From NCBI RefSeq assembly GCF_000424185.1, contig NZ_AUJK01000001.1, positions 186,001 to 250,000 of the forward strand: 64,000 nucleotides of DNA. Reading direction: 5' to 3'. This DNA is from Prevotella sp. AGR2160. GTDB lineage: Bacteria; Bacteroidota; Bacteroidia; Bacteroidales; Bacteroidaceae. Below the pieces are notes generated by a model. The model had not been told where the DNA came from. It worked only from the letters and a program-made list of their open reading frames with translations, and did no database searches. The position numbers and the translations under genes were made by a program. Position 1 is the stretch's first letter. Each line of letters begins with the position of its first letter. Of the stretch, positions 18,122 to 26,471 are shown piece by piece.

Positions 18122-18885
18122 AATAACTGGTCAATGGAGAACACCGGACCATCCTGGCAGACACGCTCATTTCCCTTGATGGTCTTCTCTACACAACAGA
18201 GACAGGCACCGACACCGCAGGCCATCATGTTCTCTAAAGAGGCCTCACAAGGTATATTTTTCTCACGCGCATAACGGGCCACAGACATCATCATCGGCTT
18301 AGGACCACAGGTATAAATGTAGTCAAAATATTCCTGCTGAAGAATGGAATGCTGGGTGACGAAGCCTTTCTCGCCGACACTGGCATCCTCTGTCGTCACG
18401 AAGACCCGGCCTACCTGATCGAAGAGATCGAGCTCCAGGAGGTCACGGGCACTGCGTGCGCCGAGCAGGAACGTCGGTTCGCCGCCATTGGCCTTGATCC
18501 GACAACCGAGGTCATAAAGAGGGGCCACACCGACGCCACCGCCGATGAGCAATGTCTTCTTTCCGGATTCTTCGGGAAGGGTGAAACCATTGCCCAGGGG
18601 GAATACACAGTTGAGCGTGTCTCCCGCCTTCAACCGTGCCAATGCCTTCGTGCCGTCACCGATGGCAGCAACCAGGAGCCAGAGTTCGTTACGCTTACGG
18701 TCAACAAAATTGATGGAGATAGGACGACGAAGGAAGGTCGTCGGGGAATGGTCCACACGGACCTCTACAAACTGTCCGGGATGTGTCTCGGGCAGTGGAG
18801 CGTCCTGCGTGAGCTTCAGCAGCACATGTTTCGGTGACACATGATCCACTGAAGCGACGCGGAGATCAAGGATATACTTTTTCAT
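18112..18885 (-). CDS. pyrK: Dihydroorotate dehydrogenase electron-transfer subunit
   Basis: Passes electrons from PyrD to NAD+ through FAD and a [2Fe-2S] cluster. The 257-residue protein has the FAD motif [11 protein letters not shown], the nucleotide motif [12 protein letters not shown], and the C-terminal cysteine cluster CGVGACLCC followed by C in [11 protein letters not shown]. It is first in a two-gene operon with pyrD; a TAACTTTG box lies at 18913-18920 on the minus strand. Confidence 0.95.
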   Translation of the reverse strand: MKKYILDLRVASVDHVSPKHVLLKLTQDAPLPETHPGQFVEVRVDHSPTTFLRRPISINFVDRKRNELWLLVAAIGDGTKALARLKAGDTLNCVFPLGNGFTLPEESGKKTLLIGGGVGVAPLYDLGCRIKANGGEPTFLLGARSARDLLELDLFDQVGRVFVTTEDASVGEKGFVTQHSILQQEYFDYIYTCGPKPMMMSVARYAREKNIPCEASLENMMACGVGACLCCVEKTIKGNERVCQDGPVFSIDQLLWK

Positions 18886-18912
18886 CTTTACACCTGATTA
18901 ATGGATATGGTG

Positions 18913-18920
18913 CAAAGTTA
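18913..18920 (-). promoter_or_regulatory. pyrK-pyrD promoter -7 box
   Basis: TAACTTTG on the minus strand, 28 bases before the pyrK ATG. No -33 TTG at the normal distance, and the box lies close to the end of the regulator gene at 18940. Confidence 0.5.
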
Positions 18921-18939
18921 CAAAAAATATTTCAAAGAC

Positions 18940-19440
18940 TTACTTCTTAGGCACAAAACTCTCCCATGTGTTATCATCATAGAAGATGCGGATTTCTGAA
19001 ATTTTCCGTTGTGGTTTGTCAATATTCTTTACCAAAAGCTTTTCGATATTCCGGTTCAATTTCTCCTCCTGACAGAGGGTAGCGGAAGCAGGGGAGGGGA
19101 CGGCGGTATCCGTGACGGAACCTACCGGCGAAACAGAACCCTCGACAGCCGATACCGTAACACTACCGCCTGTCACATCTGCCTGATCCTCTCCCGCAGA
19201 CGAAGCGGCAGCGGACTGAGCCGATGTCTCTTCCAGAAACATCGGTCCATTGCCGAACATCAACCAGTCGATATTGATATTCGGGAATCGCTTCTTGATT
19301 GCCTCGACATGATTCAGGGTCGGATTGGTACGACCCTTGAAAATATTCGTCAACGTCGCCGGATTGATGCCCGTGGCATTGGCAAAAAGAGTATTGTTCA
19401 TATGCTGACTCTCCATCAGCTGACGGATGCGTTCCTTCAT
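18940..19440 (-). CDS. XRE-type helix-turn-helix protein
   Basis: A 166-residue protein. Residues 1-60 are a Cro/C1-type DNA-binding domain (MNNTLFANATGINPATLTNIFKG, then RTNPTLNHVEAIKKRFPNIN). A low-complexity Ala/Ser/Val linker (about 73-120) leads to a short conserved tail (NRNIEKLLVKNIDKPQRKISEIRIFYDD). Family members in Bacteroidota have unknown targets. It is upstream of, and in the same direction as, pyrKD, but the operon link is uncertain because pyrK has its own -7 box. Confidence 0.85.
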   Translation of the reverse strand: MKERIRQLMESQHMNNTLFANATGINPATLTNIFKGRTNPTLNHVEAIKKRFPNINIDWLMFGNGPMFLEETSAQSAAASSAGEDQADVTGGSVTVSAVEGSVSPVGSVTDTAVPSPASATLCQEEKLNRNIEKLLVKNIDKPQRKISEIRIFYDDNTWESFVPKK

Positions 19441-20468
19441 TGTCGTGTCTTTTAGTCGTCGTTTTTTTAACAGACAGTCTCACGTCGACTTTTTAGCCTT
19501 AAATCGTACGTCACTGTTTCAGTTTACAAAGGTAAAACAAAAAATTGAACTATACAAATATATAAAGAAGAATTTTAAATTTTAAATTTTAAATTTAGAA
19601 ATTTATATCCGTAAATCAAAATAGAGAAAAATGGGTTTTCTATACTACATTTTTAAATTTATAAATTTCAATTTCAAAGATCGTATTAACCTAAACTTCA
19701 ATCAATTAGAAGAACATTTTGAGTTTTTGAAGTCTAGATCTCCCATTTTATGGATATCCTGAGCACTTATGCACTTTTTTCGTCAGAAACCGACGGAATC
19801 CATGAAAGATGATGGAGAAGAAATCTATAATATTTTGATTTTTAGCATTTTATGTCATACACTCCCATTTGCATAATTATGTATTCACTTTCGTAAAGTA
19901 AAGAATTTATTTTTCTGTTTATAAAATTATATTGATTCATTTATTTTTTAGTTTTATGTATTTTTATTTTCAAAAGTAAAAACGCCGTTTATCTTCATGA
20001 AATTTATATTTGTATACCCGGAAAATGACTTGTTATTTTATGTTAAGCTAAATTTTCCAGGGGTTGAAAAAGGGAAAAATTGTCATTTTGGGCGAATTCT
20101 CCATCAGACGGCCGAAAGCTTGGAAATTCGGCCGTATTGAGAAAGATAAAATGCGCTGAAGCTCTGATTGATAGCTACTTAGGTATTAAAAAGGCTGAAT
20201 TGAGAAAGTTCAATCTAGCGCCAAAAAGGCCCTTTTTCAATCGTTTTCGACCGCTATTACCTCGAAAACAACTCTTTTTCAATGCCCTCTCCCACCCCGC
20301 TACCTACTCAAAAAGGCCGTTTCTCCTCCTCTTTGATGCCTCCAGGCGGAGATTTTCGAAAGAGCTCCCAACACTACTCCGTAAAGACAAGAAGGGGGAG
20401 CAGCCCGCTCCGGGACCACTCCCCCACTCTTCTTCCCCTCCTGCCGCTGTGGCGGAATTCCACCGGGG
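19441..20468. other. One-kilobase non-coding region: AT-rich half, then a C-rich half
   Basis: The regulator promoter is at 19527-19557 (minus: TTG, 20 bases, TACCTTTG). From about 19540 to 20090 the DNA is very AT-rich with TTTTAAATT tandem motifs (19572-19605). Around 20107-20136 a hairpin has arms ACGGCCGAA and ATTCGGCCGT. The part after 20200 is C-rich with repeated AAAAAGGCC(C/G)TTT motifs. It ends in a hairpin, GGGGGAG (20394-20400) with CTCCCCC (20421-20427), a possible holA terminator. A 131-residue frame at 20080-20475 shows no protein-like features. Confidence 0.6.
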
Positions 20469-21506
20469 TCAATGAAGGATAAAGAAGATCAACTCCTGCA
20501 TCAGTTCATTGGCATCCGTACTCGGATTATTGATACCCTTACTCTTGGCATCCACCTCACGGATCTTCCGGATGATCTGCATGACCTTCACGCCCGTATA
20601 GTTGCGCATACCGATTTTGTATTCCTTGGCAGCCCAGGAAGAGCGAAGATCGAGGAAACGCGCCAGCTCACTGTCGTTATTCTTATCGGGCGCATAGTAG
20701 GCGATCATGAGTGTTTCGAAGAAAGAGAAGAGTAGCGGGAGGAGACGGAACAATCCACCCGCTTTTGGATTTTTGTCAAAATATTTTACTATTTGGTTAG
20801 CCTTGAAGACATCCCGGTTAACGATGGCGGACCGGAGTTCGAAGGCATTGAATTCCTTACTCACGCCAACCTCCCGCTCCACGATCTCCGGCGTCACCCG
20901 TCGGTTGTCCTCAGAGAGAGAGATCAGGATCTTATCCAACTCGGAGACGAGCCGACTGAGATCAGAGCCCACATGGTCGGCCATCATCTGGGCAGCCTTC
21001 GGCTCGATCGTCGCCCCCTTCCCCTTGAGATAGGTCTCGATGAATCCCGGCAGCTCCCGGTCATAGAGTTTCTTACTCTCGAAGAGGACGGCCCCATTCT
21101 TCTGTGCCAGGGTATACATCCGCTTGCGCTTGTCGATGGCGCCATTCTTGTGACAGCACACGAGGACTGTCGACGGCGACGGTTTCTCGAAATATTTCTC
21201 CAGATAGGCCAGTCCGGACTTCATGGCCTGACTCTCCTTGACGATGACGACCTGACGCTCGGCCATCATCGGATAGCGCCGTGCCAGATCAGCGACCTGT
21301 CCGCCCGTGACATCAGCGCCGAAGACAACCGTCTGGTTGAAGTCACGCTGATCCTCCGGGAGGGCATGGGTCAGGATATAGTCGGTGATACGGTCAATGA
21401 AATAAGACTCATCACCACTTAATATATATATAGGTGCAAAAGACCCCTTCTGCAGATCTTTCATCACCTGGGCGAAAGTTACGCCCGTTTTCTTTTCTGC
21501 CACCAT
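20469..21506 (-). CDS. holA: DNA polymerase III subunit delta
   Basis: Clamp-loader subunit that opens the sliding clamp. The 345-residue protein has the N-terminal domain with PIYILSGDESYFIDRITDYIL, a degenerate nucleotide-binding fold typical of delta, and LVCCHKNGAIDKRKRMYTLA, DHVGSDLSRLVSELDKI and the C-terminal collar region. The ATG at 21506 is chosen because an upstream extension would cross the divergent promoter. Partner DnaX is at the start of this window. Confidence 0.93.
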   Translation of the reverse strand: MVAEKKTGVTFAQVMKDLQKGSFAPIYILSGDESYFIDRITDYILTHALPEDQRDFNQTVVFGADVTGGQVADLARRYPMMAERQVVIVKESQAMKSGLAYLEKYFEKPSPSTVLVCCHKNGAIDKRKRMYTLAQKNGAVLFESKKLYDRELPGFIETYLKGKGATIEPKAAQMMADHVGSDLSRLVSELDKILISLSEDNRRVTPEIVEREVGVSKEFNAFELRSAIVNRDVFKANQIVKYFDKNPKAGGLFRLLPLLFSFFETLMIAYYAPDKNNDSELARFLDLRSSWAAKEYKIGMRNYTGVKVMQIIRKIREVDAKSKGINNPSTDANELMQELIFFILH

Positions 21507-21515
21507 TTTTTTTAG

Positions 21516-21542
21516 TAATTTTGCAATGTCACTGCAAAAATA
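21516..21542. promoter_or_regulatory. Overlapping divergent promoters for holA and the HsdR_N protein
   Basis: TAATTTTG on the plus strand (21516-21523) and TATTTTTG on the minus strand (21535-21542) lie within 27 bases, so polymerase binding at one probably excludes the other. Confidence 0.55.
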
Positions 21543-21547
21543 CAAAA

Positions 21548-22000
21548 ATGATTCGATTAAACCTACCTCCATACGCAATAAAAATCGGTGGAACGAAGGA
21601 TCACCCCCTCATCTGGGACTTCCTGAGGCGGAAATATGTGGCGCTGACGCCCGAAGAATGGGTACGACAGCACTTCACACACTATCTCGTAGAACATCGC
21701 GGATATCCTAACTCGTTATTAGCCAACGAGATACAGCTCCACGTAGGATCCAAGAGCCTCCGCGCAGACAGTATCCTCTACGACAGGGATCTCAAACCTC
21801 GCATGATCATCGAGTATAAAGCCCCGCATATCGCCCTGACACAGCGTGTCTTTGACCAGATTACGGTCTACAACATGCTCCTGCACGTCGATTATCTCGT
21901 CGTCAGCAATGGCCTGCAGACCATCGTCTGTAAGATGGACTATGCTCACCACAGCTACATATTCTTAAAGGAAGTACCTGATTATCAGAACATTAAATAA
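21548..22000 (+). CDS. Stand-alone HsdR N-terminal-like nuclease domain protein
   Basis: A 150-residue protein made only of the domain found at the start of type I restriction HsdR subunits: LANEIQLHVGSKSLRADSILYDRDLKPRMIIEYKA has the D-x(n)-E-x-K arrangement of the PD-(D/E)XK nuclease fold. There are no helicase, HsdM or HsdS genes nearby, so it is not part of a restriction system here. Bacteroidota often carry it beside holA. Its function is unknown. Start ATG 21548 follows the TAATTTTG box by 24 bases. Confidence 0.85.
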   Translation: MIRLNLPPYAIKIGGTKDHPLIWDFLRRKYVALTPEEWVRQHFTHYLVEHRGYPNSLLANEIQLHVGSKSLRADSILYDRDLKPRMIIEYKAPHIALTQRVFDQITVYNMLLHVDYLVVSNGLQTIVCKMDYAHHSYIFLKEVPDYQNIK

Positions 22001-22008
22001 ATATTTCT

Positions 22009-22809
22009 ATGGCATTTGGAAAATGGATCGGCGGCGCTTTGGGCTTCATCACAGGCGGACCGCTCGGTGCCCTGGCAGGATTCGTCCTCGGTACCCTTTT
22101 TGATGAAGGTATGGACGCCGTCAACACCCCCGGTAACACGCAACAGACGGGATACGACTACGTCAACCGCTCCTCCCGTGGCTATTCCGCTGAGGAACAG
22201 CGCAACAGTTTTCTCTTCTCCCTCCTCGTCCTCTCCGCTTATATCGTCAAGGCAGACCGGAAAGTGATGCATTCGGAGATGGAATATATCCGACAATTCC
22301 TTCGCCGCAATTTCGGCGAGGAAGCCGTCCTGCAAGGTAACGAAATTCTTCTGAAACTGTTTAAGAAACAAGATGAGACGGCGCCGAATGAATATCGGCA
22401 GGTGATCCTCGACAGCTGTCATCAGATCGCCTCCGTGATGCCTTTCGAACAACGCCTGCAACTGCTCAATTACCTCGCGGACATCGCGAAAGCGGATGGT
22501 ATCGTCACTCCGGAAGAGGTAGAAACACTGAAATTTATGGCCACAAACATGGGACTGACCGCCCGGGATGTAGAAGGTATGCTCAATCTTAGCGACGCTT
22601 CCTCCAACCTGGAAGCCGCCTATAAAGTGCTCGGCGTCAGTCCCGACGCTACCGACGAAGAGGTCCGTAAGGCCTATCGCAAACTGGCCCTTCAGAACCA
22701 CCCCGACCGCGTGGCAACGCTCGGTGAGGATATCCGCAAGGCAGCAGAGAAGAAATTCCAGGAGATCAACGCTGCCAAGGAAACCATTTGGAAATCAAGA
22801 GGTTTATAA
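22009..22809 (+). CDS. TerB-DnaJ domain protein (DjlA-like)
   Basis: A 266-residue protein. Residues 1-35 are a glycine-rich hydrophobic segment (IGGALGFITGGPLGALAGFV) that may insert in membranes. Residues about 55-175 form a TerB-like helical domain (LVLSAYIVKADRKVMHSE...). Residues about 200-264 are a J domain with its HPD tripeptide in LQNHPDRVATLG, which would stimulate Hsp70 (DnaK). The order resembles DjlA co-chaperones. It starts eight bases after the HsdR_N gene and is probably in the same operon. Confidence 0.9.
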   Translation: MAFGKWIGGALGFITGGPLGALAGFVLGTLFDEGMDAVNTPGNTQQTGYDYVNRSSRGYSAEEQRNSFLFSLLVLSAYIVKADRKVMHSEMEYIRQFLRRNFGEEAVLQGNEILLKLFKKQDETAPNEYRQVILDSCHQIASVMPFEQRLQLLNYLADIAKADGIVTPEEVETLKFMATNMGLTARDVEGMLNLSDASSNLEAAYKVLGVSPDATDEEVRKAYRKLALQNHPDRVATLGEDIRKAAEKKFQEINAAKETIWKSRGL

Positions 22810-22816
22810 ATTTTGT

Positions 22817-22860
22817 ATTACTATATGATAGAATTACTTTCTGTTCCATCATATAGTAAT
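22817..22860. terminator. Hairpin after the DnaJ-domain gene
   Basis: Perfect 13-bp inverted repeat, ATTACTATATGAT (22817-22829) and ATCATATAGTAAT (22848-22860), starting seven bases after the stop codon. There is no T-run, so termination is inferred. Confidence 0.5.
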
Positions 22861-23484
22861 TATATTTATATGAATCACATACATAAATTAATACCATCAT
22901 TCAATCATATAAAGATAAATATAATTATAATACATATTATGTCATTATTATATTAAATGATTATATATTATTTATCAGATGTAATTATATCATATTGTAT
23001 TAACATCGTATCATATTTTCAGACGATGATGTAATCAGAAATATTAATATCTTGTTTTCATATTTATGTAATAGATTATAAATATAATAAGATATTATTT
23101 ATTATAATACTATCATATGAATTATAATACAATATTAACATAATATCAATTTATCTATTTATGGATGATTCATTATTAATAATAAAGTATTATGTAATAA
23201 CTACTATATAATATTACATAATAACAGACACATAAATGCAAATATATAGTATATTATCTTAATACATAAAGACAACATTACTCATAGATAAGTATTTATA
23301 TTTTAAAGATGATATATTATGTTCTTATTAAATAGATATAATATAGAATATAAATATTACCTATCATTTATAATAATCTACGTCTATATTATTTTATAAT
23401 CTGAATATAAGAGATACGATTATACGAATAGAATGATACGTGGCCGCACAAGGCGGCCACGGCATTTAGTCAATCGGAGGATCA
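22861..23484. other. Extremely AT-rich non-coding block
   Basis: About 580 bases of almost pure A/T with scattered single C and G, no usable reading frame, and recurrent ATCATAT and TATTATA motifs. It contrasts sharply with the GC-rich genes on both sides. It ends at a GC-rich hairpin (23439-23462, CCGTGGCC-type arms around ACAA, related to repeat P4) that may end transcription of the gene at 23485. It lies at the 3' side of a primase-like module and may be the border or origin of an inserted element. Confidence 0.6.
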
Positions 23485-25494
23485 TTACGAACGTTTAGTC
23501 ACAGGCTTGTAATACAAGCCACGATGCAATCGATTGAGGACTTCGTACTTAAAAGTTAGGTTACTTAGAATGCGTTTCGCCGTGCGTTCCGAGAAACTAA
23601 GTTTCTTGGAAATCTTTACGAGGTCGCCTGTCCGAAACTCACCCTCTGGAAGCGCATTATAAAGTTTCAGATCTTCCGCTGAGGGTTTCAGTCCCTTTAA
23701 GGCAAAAGGATTGTCATCCTCCTTAGCCATCACGGTGTATACCCGAGCGGTATGATTGATGAGACAGCCGACAATCGTCATGGCCATCCGGAAGTCACGG
23801 TCATCACAGACGATGGCATTCTCCTCTTCGGGAAAGAGATCAGAAGGGTCAGAGGGATTGAACGACTCCTGCCACTCGGTCAGGCGGCGGAGCAGGGTAA
23901 GGATCATGGCATAGCGGAAGTTCTCCAGGGCCAGACGGAACACGAAGGCACGGATGCCCTTCCCCAACATGCCGAACTGCTCTTCCAGCACTTCCTGATA
24001 GGTATCGAGGAACATCTGCTGTTGGCTGTCACTCATCAGAAACTGAACGGGATGGCCGGCACGCTGCTGCAAAGCGTGGTAGAGTGGCGCGAAGTAATCG
24101 CCCAACTCTTTATAGACATCATCCAGTGATCGGTCCTTCACCGCGAAGACATTGTGGAAGGCCACATGGTCATCGGGCATATAATAGAAGAGGAAGCGGG
24201 ATCCCAGGCCATTCTCAAATGAAGGGAAGAGGGCCGGCAACTGTCCGGGCGTACAGGTGAGCAAGATGCTCAGTCGGGGCTCATCAATGTCAATATGAAT
24301 ATCATCAGTGACACGTGTCATCGACAGCGGCTCATGATGATGGGCCTTTCGCATGAGATCGGAATAGTTGCCATAATCACTGTCGAGCATACTCGACACG
24401 GTGTCAGCCTCCGTCTCATACATCAGGCCCCACCCTCCGTTGGCCTTTAAGGCACGGTAGACCGCCGAGGACGTACTGTTGCCCGGCACGAAGGGATCGC
24501 GGTAAAGAGGCTTCTCAGGCGCCTCACCCCGCTCCTTTTTTCCCTTAGCCTCCCAAGCAGCCATCGCGGTATCATACGCTTCCTTCTCCGCCGCATACTT
24601 CCGCCGCATCTCGTCCTTGACGGGAGCCGCCAACTGCTTGTCGAAAACAAGATTACCCTTCTCGTTACCGGCCCCGGAATAGATGATGTTGAACAGAGGG
24701 GCGTAGACACGGCGGCCATCGTAGAGACCATAGACGCCGCTGCGCTCATCACCCACGAAATTGGCGCCTCCCATCAAGCCACTACAGACATTGAGGGCTC
24801 CCAATATCATCGCATCACATTTGGCGACGTTGTCATGATGCAAGTCGTAGATCGTCCGAAGGATATGATCAAGATCTTCCACCTTCAACTTGTCGGAGAA
24901 AGTGAAGCCATTATGCGCCTTGTCGGCAGTTTGTGCCAGTTGTGCCATTGTGCCAAGTGGCATTTCACCATCAAAAGTACGTAAAATAGGGGTTTTTACC
25001 TCTTTTCCCATACTTTTGGCACTTGGCACAATGGCACAACTGGCACAAACTCCATGATCCGACTGACTCTGCAGATGTTCTTTCGCAAAGGCCTTGAGGT
25101 CGACACCGGCCTGCTTCGCCATCCAGTAGAGGGTGCTGATGTTCACGCCGTGGCCATCGGTATGGACAGTGCGGAGGCAGTTGTCGTACTTCTTGTTGCA
25201 TTCCCGCACGTTGTACTTACTGCTCAGGCGGCTGAGCTGATGGAAGTAGATACGGCCACGCTCCCCGAGTTCCCCGGCGAGGGCGAAGCCGACCTTCAGC
25301 CAGTCGCCATAGTCGTCGGAGAAACCGGCGCCATGGGAGGTGATGGCACTGACGAGGTCGCGGATCTTCCCTTCCGAGGAGGTCGTCTGAGGGTTATTCA
25401 CTGGAGAAGGAGCAGCCATGTGCTCATTCTCATTACGTCTTGCTTGATTCTTGTGGGCCCAAGCAATAGGGTCAAAAGGTATTGTTGCTGTCAT
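23485..25494 (-). CDS. PriCT-2 / DUF3987 primase-helicase-like protein
   Basis: A 669-residue protein. Residues about 35-125 match a primase C-terminal 2 domain (DYGDWLKVGFALAGELGERGR; LSRLSSKYNVRECNKKYDN; ISTLYWMAKQAGVD). The rest is a DUF3987-type domain with a variant P-loop, YSGAGNEKGNLVF, in which a glutamate replaces the usual glycine before the lysine. A winged-helix-like end follows (FRTGDLVKISKKLSFSERTAKRIL). Such proteins are found on Bacteroidota mobile elements paired with a VirE_N protein, as here (13 bases downstream of it). The ATG at 25494 avoids overlap with the upstream gene. DNA priming or unwinding is inferred, not shown. Confidence 0.82.
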   Translation of the reverse strand: MTATIPFDPIAWAHKNQARRNENEHMAAPSPVNNPQTTSSEGKIRDLVSAITSHGAGFSDDYGDWLKVGFALAGELGERGRIYFHQLSRLSSKYNVRECNKKYDNCLRTVHTDGHGVNISTLYWMAKQAGVDLKAFAKEHLQSQSDHGVCASCAIVPSAKSMGKEVKTPILRTFDGEMPLGTMAQLAQTADKAHNGFTFSDKLKVEDLDHILRTIYDLHHDNVAKCDAMILGALNVCSGLMGGANFVGDERSGVYGLYDGRRVYAPLFNIIYSGAGNEKGNLVFDKQLAAPVKDEMRRKYAAEKEAYDTAMAAWEAKGKKERGEAPEKPLYRDPFVPGNSTSSAVYRALKANGGWGLMYETEADTVSSMLDSDYGNYSDLMRKAHHHEPLSMTRVTDDIHIDIDEPRLSILLTCTPGQLPALFPSFENGLGSRFLFYYMPDDHVAFHNVFAVKDRSLDDVYKELGDYFAPLYHALQQRAGHPVQFLMSDSQQQMFLDTYQEVLEEQFGMLGKGIRAFVFRLALENFRYAMILTLLRRLTEWQESFNPSDPSDLFPEEENAIVCDDRDFRMAMTIVGCLINHTARVYTVMAKEDDNPFALKGLKPSAEDLKLYNALPEGEFRTGDLVKISKKLSFSERTAKRILSNLTFKYEVLNRLHRGLYYKPVTKRS

Positions 25495-25507
25495 AGAATA
25501 GTATTTT

Positions 25508-26113
25508 TTATAAAATGGACGGATGAACATAACAGTTGCCGTCATGGGGCAGGAAACAGGCCCGGGAGACGTTGACGCATTTCTCGTCGACCTCTGTCTG
25601 ATAGACCTCGCGGACATACTCCCGTATGGCGAGGAACCACGTGCGGTGGTCCGCCCGGGAGACGTCGATATCGACGACCCATTTCAGCCCGTGGCCACTC
25701 GGTGATACGAAGAGCAGCCACGTATCGAAATGTCCGTCATGGATGAGCCACTCCCTGAGGTTGCTAAGCTCCGCCGGTCCTCCGACATCGTCGAAGTCGA
25801 GGCAGAGCAATCCGCTGTGCCGGATGAGACCGTCATCCTTACGGTAAGAGAAGGTCCCTGAGAACGTGGCGAAGTCGAACCATCGGGTTTTGAACTTCCC
25901 GACCTCCTTGGGATCCCGCCGTCCTGCGGTGACGTCCTTGATGATCTCCCGCAGCTCCAGCGTGCGTTTCATCGCCTCCGGATTCCGCGTGATGTAGTCA
26001 TAGGCCTCCCGTATGCCCCATACGGTGTTGCTGCGCACCGTACTGGCAGGGGCGGTATAGACCTGAAACAGGTGTCTTTCTGACATCTTGTGGTTAACAC
26101 ATTCTTCTTGCAT
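25508..26113 (-). CDS. VirE N-terminal domain (BT4734-like) protein, probable primase-polymerase partner
   Basis: A 201-residue protein of the VirE_N family. Conserved stretches are DGLIRHSGLLCLDFDDVGG, with the acidic LDFDD motif, LLFVSPSGHGLKWVVDIDV and the C-terminal VDEKCVNVSRACFLPHD. The LDFD and SGHGLK motifs resemble the catalytic parts of archaeo-eukaryotic primases, and the PriCT-2 domain that normally follows is at the start of the next gene, so the two genes look like a split primase. The ATG at 26086 (MSERHLFQVY) is an alternative start. Upstream are two copies of a promoter-bearing repeat. Confidence 0.82.
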   Translation of the reverse strand: MQEECVNHKMSERHLFQVYTAPASTVRSNTVWGIREAYDYITRNPEAMKRTLELREIIKDVTAGRRDPKEVGKFKTRWFDFATFSGTFSYRKDDGLIRHSGLLCLDFDDVGGPAELSNLREWLIHDGHFDTWLLFVSPSGHGLKWVVDIDVSRADHRTWFLAIREYVREVYQTEVDEKCVNVSRACFLPHDGNCYVHPSIL

Positions 26114-26147
26114 AGCTTATAGGTTTCATTGAGCGTTATTAGTTACA

Positions 26148-26253
26148 TTGCAAAGATACAACCTGGAGAGCCGTTTGTCAAGTGATTTTCTTTAGCTTTT
26201 TCCGTTAATTATTGCAAAGATACAATATTGAGGGCCGTTTGTCAACTGAAAAT
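26148..26253 (-). promoter_or_regulatory. Duplicated promoter segment upstream of the VirE_N gene
   Basis: Two direct copies, 26148-26189 and 26212-26253, spaced by 64 bases, share TTGCAAAGATACAA and then AG(A/G)GCCGTTTGTCAA. Each contains a minus-strand TATCTTTG box (26151-26158 and 26215-26222), so the gene may have two start sites. Confidence 0.65.
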
Positions 26254-26345
26254 CATATACTTTTTTAGGGAAATTTTAAAATCGCCATTATTCACACGAC
26301 AAAACAGAATATTTTATTCGTTTTTCATGATTATCGTTCTACTAA

Positions 26346-26420
26346 TAAACATCGTGTTTACAAAAATATCTATCGTAGAGAATTTTCTAAACATCGTGTT
26401 TACGAAAATATCTACGATAG
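26346..26420. repeat. Two iteron-like direct repeats with internal palindromes
   Basis: A 27-bp unit at 26346-26372 and 26388-26414 (one mismatch) begins with TAAACATCGTGTTTA, itself an inverted repeat with TCG loop, and continues AC(A/G)AAAATATCTA. The sequences that close each unit, CTATCGTAG (26370-26378) and CTACGATAG (26412-26420), are reverse complements. This layout suits a protein-binding site, either operator or replication iteron. Confidence 0.65.
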
Positions 26421-26434
26421 ATATATCAGGCCAT

Positions 26435-26468
26435 TTCTTCTGCCGGTCGACTTATCCCGGCAGAAGAA
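26435..26468. terminator. Hairpin after the GH94 gene
   Basis: Perfect 12-bp arms TTCTTCTGCCGG (26435-26446) and CCGGCAGAAGAA (26457-26468), four bases after the stop of the minus-strand gene. It has no T-run; probable terminator or 3'-end stabiliser. Confidence 0.6.
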
Positions 26469-26471
26469 GGA

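Noticed and set aside
20080..20475. A 131-residue plus-strand frame in the regulator-holA gap
   Set aside because: Basic, proline-rich translation with no domain, no ribosome-binding or promoter signal, and it runs through hairpins and repeat-like motifs.
21548..22000. HsdR_N-domain gene considered as a type I restriction system
   Set aside because: No helicase, methylase or specificity gene nearby; only the N-terminal nuclease-like domain is present.
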